From NCBI RefSeq assembly GCF_014356525.2, contig NC_052507.1:1116001-1180000 (forward strand): DNA of 64,000 nt. The letters run 5' to 3'. Below are positions 10,538 through 20,190 of the stretch, piece by piece. The position numbers were made by a program, and so were the translations under genes. This DNA is from Nilaparvata lugens (lineage: Eukaryota > Arthropoda > Insecta > Hemiptera > Delphacidae). Under the pieces are notes generated by a model, which was not told the DNA's origin, did not search any database, and saw nothing but the letters and a program-made list of their open reading frames with translations. Positions within the stretch are counted from its first letter, which is position 1. The number at the start of each line of letters is the position of its first letter.

Positions 10538-10650
10538 CTATAGTGACGTTCACGTTATAATTGAAGTGGATAAGGATAGAAAAGCGTTGCCGATTCTCTG
10601 CCTTGCCACTGCCTCCTATACAGGAAAGCTGATATCTGATGGAGTATCTC
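10538..10650 (-). mobile_element. MITE-1 half copy in left arm of P2
   Basis: CTATAGTGACGTTCACGTTA at 10538, then AAAGCGTTGCCGATTCTCTG and CACTGCCTCCTATACAGGAA, is the family's right arm. Its mirror image is at 11640-11753. Confidence 0.72.
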
Positions 10651-10804
10651 AATGTTTGAAAATAGTATTCTCCAATAATTGATTGGGATGGAATCTGATT
10701 CGAGATGTGGAATCAATCGCAAAGTTAGGAAGATTCGTAGATACACTTAATTTATTCAATATTACATTTTATGAAGTAGGTTGCACATTTAATTAAATTA
10801 CTTC

Positions 10805-11182
10805 ATAGTGAGGTCCACGTTAGCAGTAGAGAAAGATAGAACAACAATATCGTTGTTGATACTCTATCTTGCCACTGCCTTCTAAAGAGGGTAGCTGATA
10901 CCGATATAAATCTTATGTAATATTGACTGTTAAATCTTGTTGAAAATGCTCAATTATATTTTATTTGTCAAGAAAACATATTTTCAATGATTGAATGCTG
11001 AATTATCTGGATTCAAATAATATATTTTGTTCATCAATTATATTCCTACGTTGCTGAGGAACTATTTGGCAATGTTGCAGAGGTGGAAAAGAATAGCGCT
11101 ATCTGCTTTGTCGAATGATAGGCAAGGACATCAACACGAATGTTGATCAAATACTGCCGTTATAACGTGCACCTAACTTTAG
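10805..11182 (-). mobile_element. MITE-1 copy in left arm of P2
   Basis: Begins ATAGTGAGGTCCACGTTAGC and ends CCGTTATAACGTGCACCTAA. Both arms are present in reverse orientation relative to most copies. Its mirror at 11209-11486 has a shorter middle. Confidence 0.78.
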
Positions 11183-11208
11183 TTACAAGCTATAAAATTT
11201 ATGTTTTT

Positions 11209-11486
11209 CTATAGTGAGGTCCACGTTGTAATGGCAGTATCTCATTAACATTGGTGTTGCTATCATTCGACAAAGCACATAACGCTATTCTTTTCCACCT
11301 CTGCAACATTGCCAAATAGTTCCTCAGCAATGTAGGAATTGATCATTTTTAACAAGAATGAACAGTTAATATTACATAAGATATATCGGTATTAGCTACC
11401 CTCTTTAGAAGGCAGTGGCAAGACAGAGTATCAACAACGATATTAATGTTCTATCTTTCTCTACTGCTAACGTAGACCCCACTATT
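11209..11486 (+). mobile_element. MITE-1 copy in right arm of P2
   Basis: Starts CTATAGTGAGGTCCACGTTG at 11209 and ends near CTAACGTAGACCCCACTATT. It lacks part of the middle kept by its mirror copy. Confidence 0.78.
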
Positions 11487-11639
11487 AAGTCATTTAATTA
11501 AATGTGCATCCTACTTCATAAAATGTAATATTGAATAAATTATGTGTATCTACGCATCTTCCTAACTCTGCGAATGATTCCTCATCTCGAATCAAATTCC
11601 ATCCCAATCAATGATTGGAGAATATTATTTTCAAACATT

Positions 11640-11753
11640 GAGATACTCTATCAGATATCAGCTTCCCTGTATAGGAGGCAGTGGCAAGGCAGAGAATCAG
11701 CAACGCTTTTCTATCCTTCTCCACTTCAATTATAACGTGGACGTCACTATAGA
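11640..11753 (+). mobile_element. MITE-1 half copy in right arm of P2
   Basis: Mirror of 10538-10650. It ends with TTATAACGTGGACGTCACTA at about 11731-11750. Confidence 0.72.
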
Positions 11754-12294
11754 GATTGATTCCTCATCGTGAATCAAATTCCATCTTAATCAATGATTGG
11801 GGAACGATTACCAAAAATTGAGAATTCATCACCCAAAAAAATTGAGGAAGGAGAGATAACCCTTCTCACGGAAGATTCTATTGTCTGAAATTGCCCGCTC
11901 AGCAAGTATTGAATGATTAAAAAATCAAGATTACTGGATCGGCAGATAACAGAAACGCAATAAGAGAGAGAATATTGAACCAACAAAAATGGGGTCCACT
12001 CCACCCAGAAAGCAAAGGGCAGCTATCAAGGAAAGTCAAGCAAAACGAAGAATATTTTCTCCCCAGTTGGGAATCCTATCCTTTTCCAGCATTGCAACGT
12101 TTCCGTACAGTCTCTCAACAATGGAGTAATATAAATCAATCAACTAAATAATCAGTCTAGATCATGAAAATGTATTAATAAATCATTGGAAAATAATGTT
12201 CTTGACTAATAAAATAAAATTGATTATTTTGATCAAGAATGAACAGTTAATATTATTACATCAGATATACAGCTACCTTCTATAGAAAGCCTAA

Positions 12295-12525
12295 ATGTGG
12301 TCTGTGTTGAGAATCGAATTGTAGAATGAAATTGATTAGCAAGACGAATGTTAAAAGCCAGATAAGGTAATTATTCGAAGAGTATTGTAGAGTAAACAAC
12401 TCGATTGAAGGCTTCTTCCAAGTCTATGATGATTTTTGGAAAGTAAATTTTCCGCCATTGTACTTATTCTTTTGAAAGACATTGTCAACTGTCTTTGTGC
12501 ATTAATTTGCCTTGTACAAATGAAT
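12295..12525 (-). pseudogene. Non-LTR retrotransposon reverse-transcriptase fragment
   Basis: On the minus strand the frame reads KIIIDLEEAFNRVVYSTI around 12395-12450. This is the RT palm motif A pattern (hydrophobics, D, L-E-x-A-F/Y-x-R-V). Upstream, SFVQGK and a KYNGGK-like stretch in shifted frames fit the segment preceding motif A. At least one frameshift and stops are present, so it is dead. It is a short scrap, and the LINE clade cannot be named from it. Confidence 0.6.
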
Positions 12526-12540
12526 CATCTTTATATTCTA

Positions 12541-12822
12541 TCATAGAGAAATAATAGCGTAAGTAGATATCCCATGGTATAGGGCGTTTATGTCGCAACT
12601 TTTGCTGTTATTCCAAGCCGATAGTTAACGTAGTTCTTTCCCGTTAAGCTGTGTGACGCTCGTAGTCTCTCATACTGTGCCGTTCATACACTCTCACACC
12701 AACAAAACAGTAAAAATCTACAATAATCGACAGTAATCGGCTTGGGATAACAGTAAAAGTTGCGACATAAACGCCCTATATCATGGGATATCTACTTACG
12801 CTTTTGTTTCTCTATGATTCTT
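12541..12822. mobile_element. MITE-3 inverted-repeat element
   Basis: Arms of about 75 bp (CATAGAGAAATAATAGCGTA, AAGTAGATATCCCATGGTAT and TTTATGTCGCAACTTTTGCT) are mirrored near 12735-12822. A second copy is at 50089-50390. The centre carries GTGTGACGCTCGTAGTCTCT and GTGCCGTTCATACACTCTCA, also seen inverted at 240-410. Confidence 0.85.
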
Positions 12823-12930
12823 TCTATGGAAGACAAAGGAAAGGCAGAGAATCGGCAACGCTGTTCTGCTATCATTCTCCACTGCCATTATAACATGGAC
12901 CTCACTATAGCATAAGAGGTGAAACACTAC

Positions 12931-13082
12931 GGCCCGGTTGCAAGAAAAATGTTTGAATTTTAACCGTGATTAATTTCACGAGAACCAATAGAATAAGGTA
13001 TTTTTAATAAGATGACTTCTCTGATTGGTTCTCGTGGAATTGATCACGATTAAAATTTAACCGGCTTTTGTGCAACCGGCAC
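12931..13082. mobile_element. MITE-2 foldback element
   Basis: GGCCCGGTTGCA at the left and TTTTGTGCAACCGGCAC at the right bound mirrored arms with AACCGTGATTAATTTCACGA. The left terminus is partly corrupted (GCAAGAAAAATG). Confidence 0.8.
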
Positions 13083-13277
13083 TAAGTAGTCTACACCTGT
13101 GCCAGACAATCAGGGAACACCTCATTTTTGATTCCCATTTTAATAAGAGGACTTCTCTGATTGGTTCTCGTGAAATTGATCGCGATTAAAATTTAACCAG
13201 TTTTTGTGCAACCGGCACTAAGTACACCTGTGCCAGACAATGAGGGAACACCTCATTTTTGATTCCCATTTTCTTCC
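13006..13277. repeat. 136-bp tandem duplication including the MITE-2 right arm
   Basis: AATAAGATGACTTCTCTGAT at 13006 recurs as AATAAGAGGACTTCTCTGAT at 13142. Both units continue through the MITE-2 right arm into CACCTGTGCCAGACAAT and CACCTCATTTTTGATTCCC. The duplication therefore postdates the MITE-2 insertion. Confidence 0.88.
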
Positions 13278-13279
13278 TC

Positions 13280-13715
13280 ATTACTTGTGATTCAAACTGT
13301 AACCCTTGATGAATATGATGTGAAAAAACGCTGCTGTATTCGGTATTGGAATGACATTTTCATTAGTACATCTGCCATTTTCACAGCATGCGTGAATACT
13401 TATAAGGGAGACCCTTTTTTTCTCGACAGGGTTTCAAGATGATACACACCTGCTTCCTGCTTTATTCGTGATGATTGGGACGTCTTTTTTCGTAAAGATG
13501 CTTTCTTTGTTGAATACATTTACATAACTTGTGAGTAAAGCTGACTGGAATTGATTACCGATTTCAGATATTCGTTTTTTTGTCCGTTTAGGACACGGTC
13601 ATGGACCATGCTAAGAATACTATCGTCTTTTTATCGGTTTTATTCTTCCTCTTTATTTTTTCTCTTTACTATATATTGTAAGGCTTCCTACCTCAACGTG
13701 TATCAAACCTCTCTT

Positions 13716-13750
<35 letters not shown>

Positions 13751-13815
13751 TCCGATATTCTTCTCTTTGAACTACAAAATACATCTGTAGTCGTTCGGAA
13801 CATGACCAAATTCGT
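13280..13815. other. No gene; one CT microsatellite
   Basis: No repeat or coding signature apart from a (CT)n run at about 13717-13747. Confidence 0.5.
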
Positions 13816-13817
13816 AA

Positions 13818-14519
13818 TCTATATATATAAAAGCTAAATGGCACTCACTCACTGACTGACTCACTCACTCACTCACTCACTCACTCACTCACTCACTCAC
13901 TCGCAGAACTAAAAATCTGCCGGACCAAAAACGTTCAAATTTGGTAGGTATGTTCAGTTGGCCCTTTAGAGGCGCACTAAGAAATCTTTTGGCAATATTT
14001 CAACTCTAAGGGTTGTTTTTAAGGGTTTAAAATTCGTCTTTTAGCATGTATATTCTTCTTCTCCCAATCTCTTAATTATAATTGAAATTTCCATATCATA
14101 TGTTACTATAGAACTATAATCTAGATAGAGTACCTCTTCGAAACAGTTGTTAACTGGCAACTAAATTAATAATTTTGTCAGGTTGGCATTAAGTTGAGTT
14201 GACTTTGTTAGGTTGGCACCAAGTTGAAGATTTAAATACATTTATCGCGGAAAAATTAATTGGGCACTGCTACTTCAATCCTGGGAATATTAAATTACTA
14301 GCCGTCAGGCTCGCTTCGCTCGCCATATCCGTTTAGCCAGACGTTTAGTCTGGACCCCCGACTGGATTGTCCAAACATATGATAAAAATGCTCAAATGAA
14401 AAATGCAGGCGAGCGAAGCGAGCCTGCTGATCTCATTCTTGGACGATCCAGTCGGGGGTCCAGGGGGCGGAGCCCCCTGGACAGACGGATATGGCGAGCG
14501 AAGCGAGCCTGACGGCTAG
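13818..14519 (+). mobile_element. Hel-A, non-autonomous Helitron
   Basis: The 5' end TCTATATATATAAAAGC follows an A (13817) and the 3' end GACGGCTAG precedes a T (14520). These are the TC start, CTAG end and A/T insertion site of Helitrons. An ACTC microsatellite follows the 5' end (13846-13902). The 3' 220 bp is a foldback: CTAGCCGTCAGG at 14299 mirrors CCTGACGGCTAG at 14508, and GCGAGCGAAGCGAGCC motifs flank a GGGGGCGGAGCCCCC hairpin. No Rep/helicase is encoded. The sister copy is at 34470-35125. Confidence 0.88.
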
Positions 14520-14649
14520 TCATGAGATATTCTCTAAAGTAGCCTAATTGAATCACTTTTGATTCACGTTTTCAAATTGCTGAGCTTGGTTTTCATGTTG
14601 CTCAAAGGTCTGTATCATGAAGAATATTCCCACTGTAATCAACTATTCA

Positions 14650-15051
14650 CTAGTAGTTCTGTGAACAGCAGACCTCACGCAGAATTCTCATCCACAAGTA
14701 CCTGATTGAAACTATAGACCTTATGGAAATACAGCAATAGACTGGCTTCTCCACACATCTGTGTAATCACTTGTCAGCTGATTTATGATGAATAATTCTA
14801 TAGTCTGATTTTTACTCTAATATTGGCGTATGAAGGAGGCTCCTTTTTCCTTTTATATTATCCTTGAAATTCAAAATTTCCAAGATCCTTGTATATACGT
14901 CGACGCGCTATTGAAAAAGGAACATACCAGTCAAATTTAATGAAAATCTGTTACCGCGTTTCGCCGTAAATGCGCAACATATAAACATTTTAACATTAAG
15001 AGAAATGCCAAAACGTAGACTTGAATCTTAGACCTCACTTCGCTCGGTCAA
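14650..15051 (-). mobile_element. Hel-B, Helitron-like element
   Basis: Read on the minus strand it runs from TTGACCGAGCGAAGTGAGGT to CTGTTCACAGAACTACTAG and is flanked by A and T. Copies at 32.9-34.1, 42.16-42.56 and 43.2-43.6 kb have the same ends and the same A/T context. Insertion between A and T and the CTAG end fit Helitrons; the start is TTGACC and not the usual TC. It is non-coding, about 400 bp. Confidence 0.72.
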
Positions 15052-15056
15052 TAATA

Positions 15057-15973
15057 TCTACAGAGTGAGTCATATGTATGGGACCCCTCAATAAGTTGGA
15101 GACTGTTGTAGATACTGTAACTTTCAGGATAAGTTATTGGTCGAATACTCTACCTTTCGAAAAAAACTGAATTTCAACCCCTCATAGGGGGTGATTTGGG
15201 GATTGTAAATCGAATGTTTTAAATGTAAACACCCATTGTGTGGTCGTTACTTGTATCGTTGCATCCAAAATGGCTTGCATACAATCATTTTTTTTAAAAC
15301 TAAAACTTCGATCAGCTGCGATTTTGGATGAAAGTATCATAGAACATTCTCTTTGATGTTATCTTCCTTGCTTTGAAAAGGCCTTTGAAATGATGTATCA
15401 CACAATGGGTGTTTACACTAAAAATATTTGAGTAACAACTCTCATTTTCTTAAAAACTAAAAATTCAATCAGCCGCCATTTTGGATACAAGTATAACAGG
15501 AAATTTCTATCGATGCCATCTTTCTTGTTCCAAAAAGGCTTTCAAAATTATGTACCACATGATGAGTGTTCACATTCAAAATATTCGAGTTACAACTCCT
15601 AAGTCACCCCCTTATGAAGGGTTGAAATTCAAGGGAGAGTATTCGATTCGACCAATAACTTATCCTAGAAGTTACAGTATTATATCTACAACAGTCTCCA
15701 ACTCATTGAGGGGCTCCCATACGTATGATCCACCCTGTATAATACAGGAAAGAATTTTGACTTACATACACTAACGGGTTAGGAAATTCACGAATGACAC
15801 ATCTTCATGCCCGAACTACTCAACTGGTTAACATTAAAATTTTGCATATAATTCTCATTCTCAATTCACCGAGGATTGTTGTGGTCCTATTTCAAATTCT
15901 TGAAGATTTCAGTACACCAAATTTCTCAATTTGTCAAGTTTTAATTTGACACTTGCGAAGCACGGATTACCTG
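15057..15973 (+). mobile_element. Hel-C, Helitron split by a TIR element
   Basis: The first four bases TCTA (15057-15060, after an A) are separated by a nested 677-bp TIR element from TATAATACAGGAAAG and the rest, which runs to GCGAAGCACGGATTACCTG at 15973. The intact sister at 51545 starts TCTATACTATAATAAAG. The terminal CTAG is lost here. Confidence 0.72.
15061..15737. mobile_element. TIR DNA transposon derivative with TA target duplication
   Basis: Termini CAGAGTGAGTCATATGTATG and its complement (CATACGTATGATCCACCCTG) start long inverted repeats of about 150 bp, including GTTGGAGACTGTTGTAGATA and GGATAAGTTATTGGTCGAAT. TA at 15059-15060 and at 15738-15739 forms a TA duplication, as in Tc1/mariner. 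Inner segments repeat AAACACCCATTGTGT and GCCATTTTGGAT. No intact transposase is seen. Confidence 0.8.
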
Positions 15974-16051
15974 AAAAATCTTTTTGTCGTTCACTGTTCT
16001 ATCAATTTCCCATATAGAAATAGTATATTTCGCACCTAGAACAGAAAATGA

Positions 16052-16128
16052 GATTTTTCCGGCTCGTAATCGGTTTTCAAGTCCGAGGCCGTAGGCCGAG
16101 GACTAGAAAAGATTGAGAGCCGGAAAAA
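16052..16128. repeat. Foldback with GAGGCCGTAGGCCGAG loop
   Basis: TTTTTCCGGCTC near 16054 mirrors GAGCCGGAAAAA near 16117, and AAGTCC mirrors GGACTA around a GAGGCCGTAGGCCGAG core. It is probably the end of an unrecognised element. Confidence 0.55.
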
Positions 16129-16432
16129 CATTTTTGCCTGTGGTGGGAACGCTATTTTTCGCCACACACAAAAATGAGAATATATGAGAATAGTTGTTTA
16201 CTAAGCACTTCCGAAAGCAGAAGTGGAAGGTGATAGCTCTAGCAAATCTGAGATAATCTCAATATCAGGAAATTGTCCAAGTATTTTCATTTTTTATTCT
16301 GATTTGTCTAAATAACCTAAAAGATGATGTTCAATTATGTGGGAGGTTGAGTTTATACTTTTTTTTCTTTCAAATGACAATAAGATGATATTATTATAAA
16401 TGTTTTATTCATTGAATAATGAACACAAATAA

Positions 16433-16620
16433 TGAAAAGTTTTTTGATCACCTTTCTTAGTTCCATGTTAGCGGCTGGAAATGGCACTCTTTCCGGCCAA
16501 GGCCGGAAAGAAACCTGTTCTGACGTCAGACGAGAGTCGTCTGCAAACAATGTCTTTCAGATCTACGTAGGGACTGGAAAACAGTTGCTTTCTGTGCAGT
16601 GTAGCGAAAACAATGAAACA
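16433..16620 (-). repeat. Exon-like cassette, copy 1
   Basis: This 188-bp unit is repeated at 27848-28028 with few changes. On the minus strand an 89-base block (16540 down to 16452) is bounded by TTGTTTGCAG (acceptor-like) and AAGAAAG|GTGATC (donor-like). It is open in the frame containing DDSRLTSEQVSFRP, PERVPFPAANMELRK. Relative to copy 2, two changes are synonymous and one swaps Trp for Arg. It abuts a MITE-1 at 16621. I do not recognise the peptide. It could be a displaced exon or an exon carried by a mobile element. Confidence 0.5.
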
Positions 16621-17001
16621 CTATAGTGAGGTCCACGTTATAATGACAGTTTTAGTTTGGCAATAGTATTGCTATCCTTGTCTGCCATTCAACAAAGCAC
16701 GGATAGCGCTATTTCTTTCTCGCTTTACTTTGTTTCCAGATCGTTTTTCAACAATGTAGAAATATAATTAACTAAAAAAAATATTCAATCTCGATTATGA
16801 AAATGCTTTATCGAATTTAAAAATAATATAATTTCTTGTTTGATAAAATATAATTGATTATTCTCAAAAAGAGTGATCAGTTAATATTACATCAATAAAC
16901 CGGTATCAGTTACCCTCCATAGAAGGCATTGACAAGACAGAGGATCGGCAACGTTGTTCTCCTATCTTTCTCCACTGCCATTATAACGTGGACCCACCAT
17001 A
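16621..17001 (+). mobile_element. MITE-1, near full length without insertions
   Basis: CTATAGTGAGGTCCACGTTA at the left and CCATTATAACGTGGACCCAC at the right, about 380 bp. It shows the standard order: the left arm with CTATCCTTGTCTGCCATTCA, an AT-rich middle, then the right arm with GGATCGGCAACGTTGTTCTC. It is useful as a reference copy for reading the nested ones. Confidence 0.88.
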
Positions 17002-17225
17002 TTCCACTGCAGAGGAAACACTCTAGAGATGCATTCATCAGTATATAAAGTCAACTTTTCTGCTACCTGAATCCCCCAACAAAGGTTTGTTTGGCTGACA
17101 CAGAAATGTGTTTTGTGCCAAACAAACAAATCTCATGAGGCATTTTTGTTTGCAGCGCCATTTTGAAGCTAGAGCCAACTTTTCTGGACAGGTTATTGCT
17201 TTGTAGAGGACTACTTTCCTCTGAA

Positions 17226-17450
17226 TCTATTAACTTCAGTGAGGTCCACGTTATAACGGCAGTGGAGGAAGATAGGAGAACAGTGTTGCCTATTCTCTGC
17301 CTTGTCACTGCTTCCTATAGAGGATAGCTGATATCTATCAACTTCAGTGAGGTTCACGTTATAATGACAGTGGAGAAAGATAGGAGGGCAGCGTTGCCTA
17401 TTCTCTGCCTTGTCACTGCTTCCTATAGAGGATAGCTGATATCTATTAAC
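17226..17450 (-). repeat. Tandem pair of MITE-1 half copies (108-bp period)
   Basis: ACTTCAGTGAGGTCCACGTT at 17233 and ACTTCAGTGAGGTTCACGTT at 17341 start two nearly identical units ending GAGGATAGCTGATATCTAT. Only the right arm of MITE-1 is present in each. Confidence 0.85.
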
Positions 17451-17667
17451 TGAAGAATTTTGAAGTTTTTTCTATTATTAATTCCATTAAAACTAGTCTC
17501 AAGGACTAACCATTAATTTGTTCCCTTATTTCTTATACTAAAATATTGATTTTTATTGCTAAAGTCTTCCAGAGAAGCCTACAGTTCTAATCTATAATTA
17601 AAGAATAATATTAAGTGACATATAACTTAACCTAGCTACATTTTTGGACTGTTGTATAAATTAGAAT

Positions 17668-17752
17668 TGGAACCATTTTGGGCTTATAAGCCTGTGGTAC
17701 TTTCCTGTAAGTTGTGTAACTCTGAATGATTTAATAAATAAATAAATGAATA
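17668..17752 (+). mobile_element. Retroelement 3' end with TAAA tail
   Basis: TTTTGGGCTTATAAGCCTGT followed by AATAAATAAATAAATGAATA is the 3' end of a non-LTR retroelement. Related ends occur at 47.23 kb (minus) and 62.38 kb (plus). Confidence 0.6.
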
Positions 17753-17884
17753 CCGATATATCTGGTTATATTAACCGTTCAACCTTGTTTAAAATGATAA
17801 ATTATATTTCAATCGTCAAGGAAAAAGATTTTTCAATAGTTGAATTTAGCTATTTATGTATTAAGAGCGTAATGCGTGACTTTA

Positions 17885-17957
17885 TTTCTCGCGCAGTAAG
17901 CAGTTAACAGCAGTTAACAGTTAACAGTTAAGTAAGCAGTAAACAGTAAAACAGTTA
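17885..17957. repeat. CAGTTAACAG short tandem repeat
   Basis: CAGTTAACAG, CAGTAAACAG and related 10-mers repeat about six times between two GCG-rich edges, directly after the truncated transposase frame. Confidence 0.7.
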
Positions 17958-18545
17958 TCACGCGACGCGAAGCGGAGCCAATTCAATAATTAATTTTGGA
18001 TTTTCATCTGACCAATAACGATAGTTCTGCTGATTAACGGTACCATTCAAATGAAAATGTGCTTCATCTGTCGTAAACAACATGATGTTTTCATTTTGGT
18101 CAAATATGGCCTCCATTTCTCGAGCAAAATTTAGCCGCTTTACATAATCGCCAGGATTCAATTGTTGAACCATGGCCATTTTGTAGGGATGAAATCCTAG
18201 ATCTTTATGTAAAATACGCCTTACTGACCGATCACTGATGTTCAGTTCAGAAGAATGTCTCCTAGCGGATCGATTAGGACTACGGAGTATGGCTTGCCGA
18301 ACTCTTTCCACATTTTGTGGAGTGCGTATAGTGCGATGAGCCCCTGGTGGTCGTTTATTCATTACTGTTCCTACTGAACGGAATGATTTTACCCAAAGTA
18401 AAATGGTGTTACGAGTGGGTACATTTTCATTTCTCGCAAGATTGAAATGACGACGAAACTCGCGCTGAACTGTAATGATACTCTCATTATTACGCACAAA
18501 ACTGTCGTAAGTAAACACACGATGCTGCACATTCCACGAATCCAT
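17958..18545 (-). pseudogene. Tc1/mariner-like transposase, N-terminal half
   Basis: Reading from ATG at 18545, the protein starts MDSWNVQHRVFTYDSFV, a helix-turn-helix domain of the insect DUF4817 type. NVPTRNTILLWVKSFRSVGT follows. A second DNA-binding part contains RSPNRSARRHSSEL and SDRSVRRILHKDLGFHPYKM. The catalytic domain begins with FTTDEAHFHLNGTVNQQNYR, holding the first catalytic Asp. The frame stops about 25 residues later, so the second and third catalytic residues are missing; intact relatives are roughly twice as long. An upstream in-frame start at 18602 is less likely because the family begins at MDSW-type sequence. The element probably cannot transpose. C-terminal scraps of a similar transposase lie at 29.6-29.93 kb. 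Confidence 0.82.
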
Positions 18546-18869
18546 GATGCCGATTAAACAATGACTAGAAAAAATGGTATGATCTACCGAACACATGTTC
18601 ACTTCAGCTGGCCCAATCCGACTACCAAAATCAGAATACTATCTGTTCTAAAAACATCCACCCTTCCTGCCGCACCCAGTACAACCAAAGATGAAGTTTG
18701 TCCCTGCAGAAGATACAAAGGACTCCATTTGTTTCGAGCTGTGTTATCGAAATATTATTTTTTTCTGTGTAGGGTTCGGGGAGGGATTACCTGTAGGAGG
18801 ATTGTGTTAAATGGACCACAAGGAGAAAGAGATGAGATGGGATGCCATTCAGGTTTTTGCTAGATTGCT

Positions 18870-19700
18870 CTCTCTTTGCGAGGGTGGTCACTCACTCTCT
18901 CTTTCTGTCTCTCGGGTCAGTGAGAGGATAATATAGAGAGAAAAAAGTAGAGATAGAGCGAGGGAAATGAAATATATAGGGGAGAGAGTGAGATAGAGAA
19001 GTAAGAGAGAAAGGAGATTGAGAGTGAAAGAGGGAGAATTGAATTGAATCGCTGCCTTTACAATAACTTAGAAAACAAATTAACAAGAAAAAAAATATAA
19101 ATATAATAAAAATGAAAAAAGAGAATACTTGAACTCCTTTCGAATTTAAGTAGGAGAGAGAGAGAGTGAGAGAGATAAAGAGGGAAGAGAGAGAGGGAAA
19201 ACAGAGAGAAAGAGAGAATTGAAAAGAGGAGGAAATAGAATGAAAAAGGAAAAGAGAGAAAGAGAGTGACAGATAGTGATAGAGAGAGAGAGAGAAAGTA
19301 AGAGGAAAGAGACAGTGGAAAAGTGTGAGACGAAAGAGAGAGAGAAAGAGAGTGACAGATAGTGATTGAGAGAGAGTGAGAAAGAGGAGAGAAAGAGAGA
19401 GTGGGAAAGTAATAGACGGAAGAAAAAGAGATAGAGAGAGAAAGATTTGAGAGAGAAAAGAGAAGGAGGAAATAGAATGAAAAAGAGAGAGGGAAGAGAG
19501 AGTTACAGTTAGTGATAGAATGAGAAAGAAAGAAGGAAGAGAGAGTGAAAAAGAGAGAATGAAGAGAGAGTGAGAAAGATGGGAGAACGTGAAAAAAGAA
19601 GGAGGAAATAGAATGAAACAGAACGAGAGAGAGAGGGAATTAAGTGAAAGAAAGTGTCAGATAGAGATAGAGTGAGTGTGTGAGAGAGAAAAGTGAGTGG
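18870..19700. repeat. GA-rich low-complexity tract
   Basis: Long imperfect GAGAGAAAGAGAG with repeated AGTGACAGATAGTGAT and GGAGGAAATAGAATGAAA sub-motifs. An A-rich, less repetitive gap lies at about 19045-19145. Confidence 0.93.
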
Positions 19701-19978
19701 TCAGTAGGCTTAGCTCATATACTTCATCCATGATGGCAAAAGGATATAGTAAATCCTTGATGTGGGCTCAGCTTATACCACCCTACACAAATTCACATAT
19801 GATCGTCTTATTGTTATTAGATTTATGCACGGATGGATAGCGTTGGGGTTTCTTGAAAATTGTCATATAAATCCCATTTGTTACAGTTCTTTAATAGAAG
19901 CAATAAATTGATCATTCCACCTTGGAAATGATTGTGATTACAATGAATGACTCAGATCACAGTTTAAATTCTCAAATA

Positions 19979-20190
19979 CCATAGTGAGGTTCACGTTATA
20001 ATGGCAGTGGAGAAAGATAGAAGAACACTGTTTCCGATTCTATGCCTTGCCACTGCCTTCTATAGAGAATAACCGATACCAGTATATCTGATGTAATATT
20101 ACTAACTGGTCATCCCTGTTTTTTGAGAAAATATTTCCTTCTTGAGAAATGCAATGATTCAATGATTTGAATGCTAGGAATAGGAACAGT
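19979..20190 (-). mobile_element. MITE-1 half copy (right arm plus middle)
   Basis: CATAGTGAGGTTCACGTTAT, then GCAGTGGAGAAAGATAGAAG and TCTATAGAGAATAACCGATA. It fades in the AT-rich middle. Confidence 0.72.

Larger units (their letters stand above)
10222..12072. repeat. 1.85-kb palindrome (P2) built around MITE-1 copies
   Basis: The left arm (10222-11182) is reverse-complemented in the right arm (11209-12072). The outermost match is CCCAACTGGGGAG against CTCCCCAGTTGGG. The spacer 11183-11208 is 26 bases. Each arm carries one half MITE-1 and one longer MITE-1. The right arm lacks about 90-100 bp present in the left around 10950-11050, and point differences are frequent, so the duplication is not new. 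The right edge abuts a truncated MITE-1. Confidence 0.9.
12073..12910 (+). mobile_element. Left-truncated MITE-1 split by an insertion
   Basis: Starts inside the left arm (CTATCCTTTTCCAGC) directly at the palindrome edge and ends with GGACCTCACTATAG at 12910. At TTCTATAGAAAG (about 12280-12291) the element is interrupted by about 535 bp and resumes at TTTCTATGGAAG (about 12823). The repeated 12-mer is a plausible target-site duplication. The insert holds a LINE reverse-transcriptase scrap and MITE-3. Confidence 0.75.

Noticed and set aside
14640..15050. LTR retrotransposon terminal repeat
   Set aside because: No TG...CA ends, no direct-repeat partner at a sensible distance, and consistent A/T flanks favour a Helitron-like origin.
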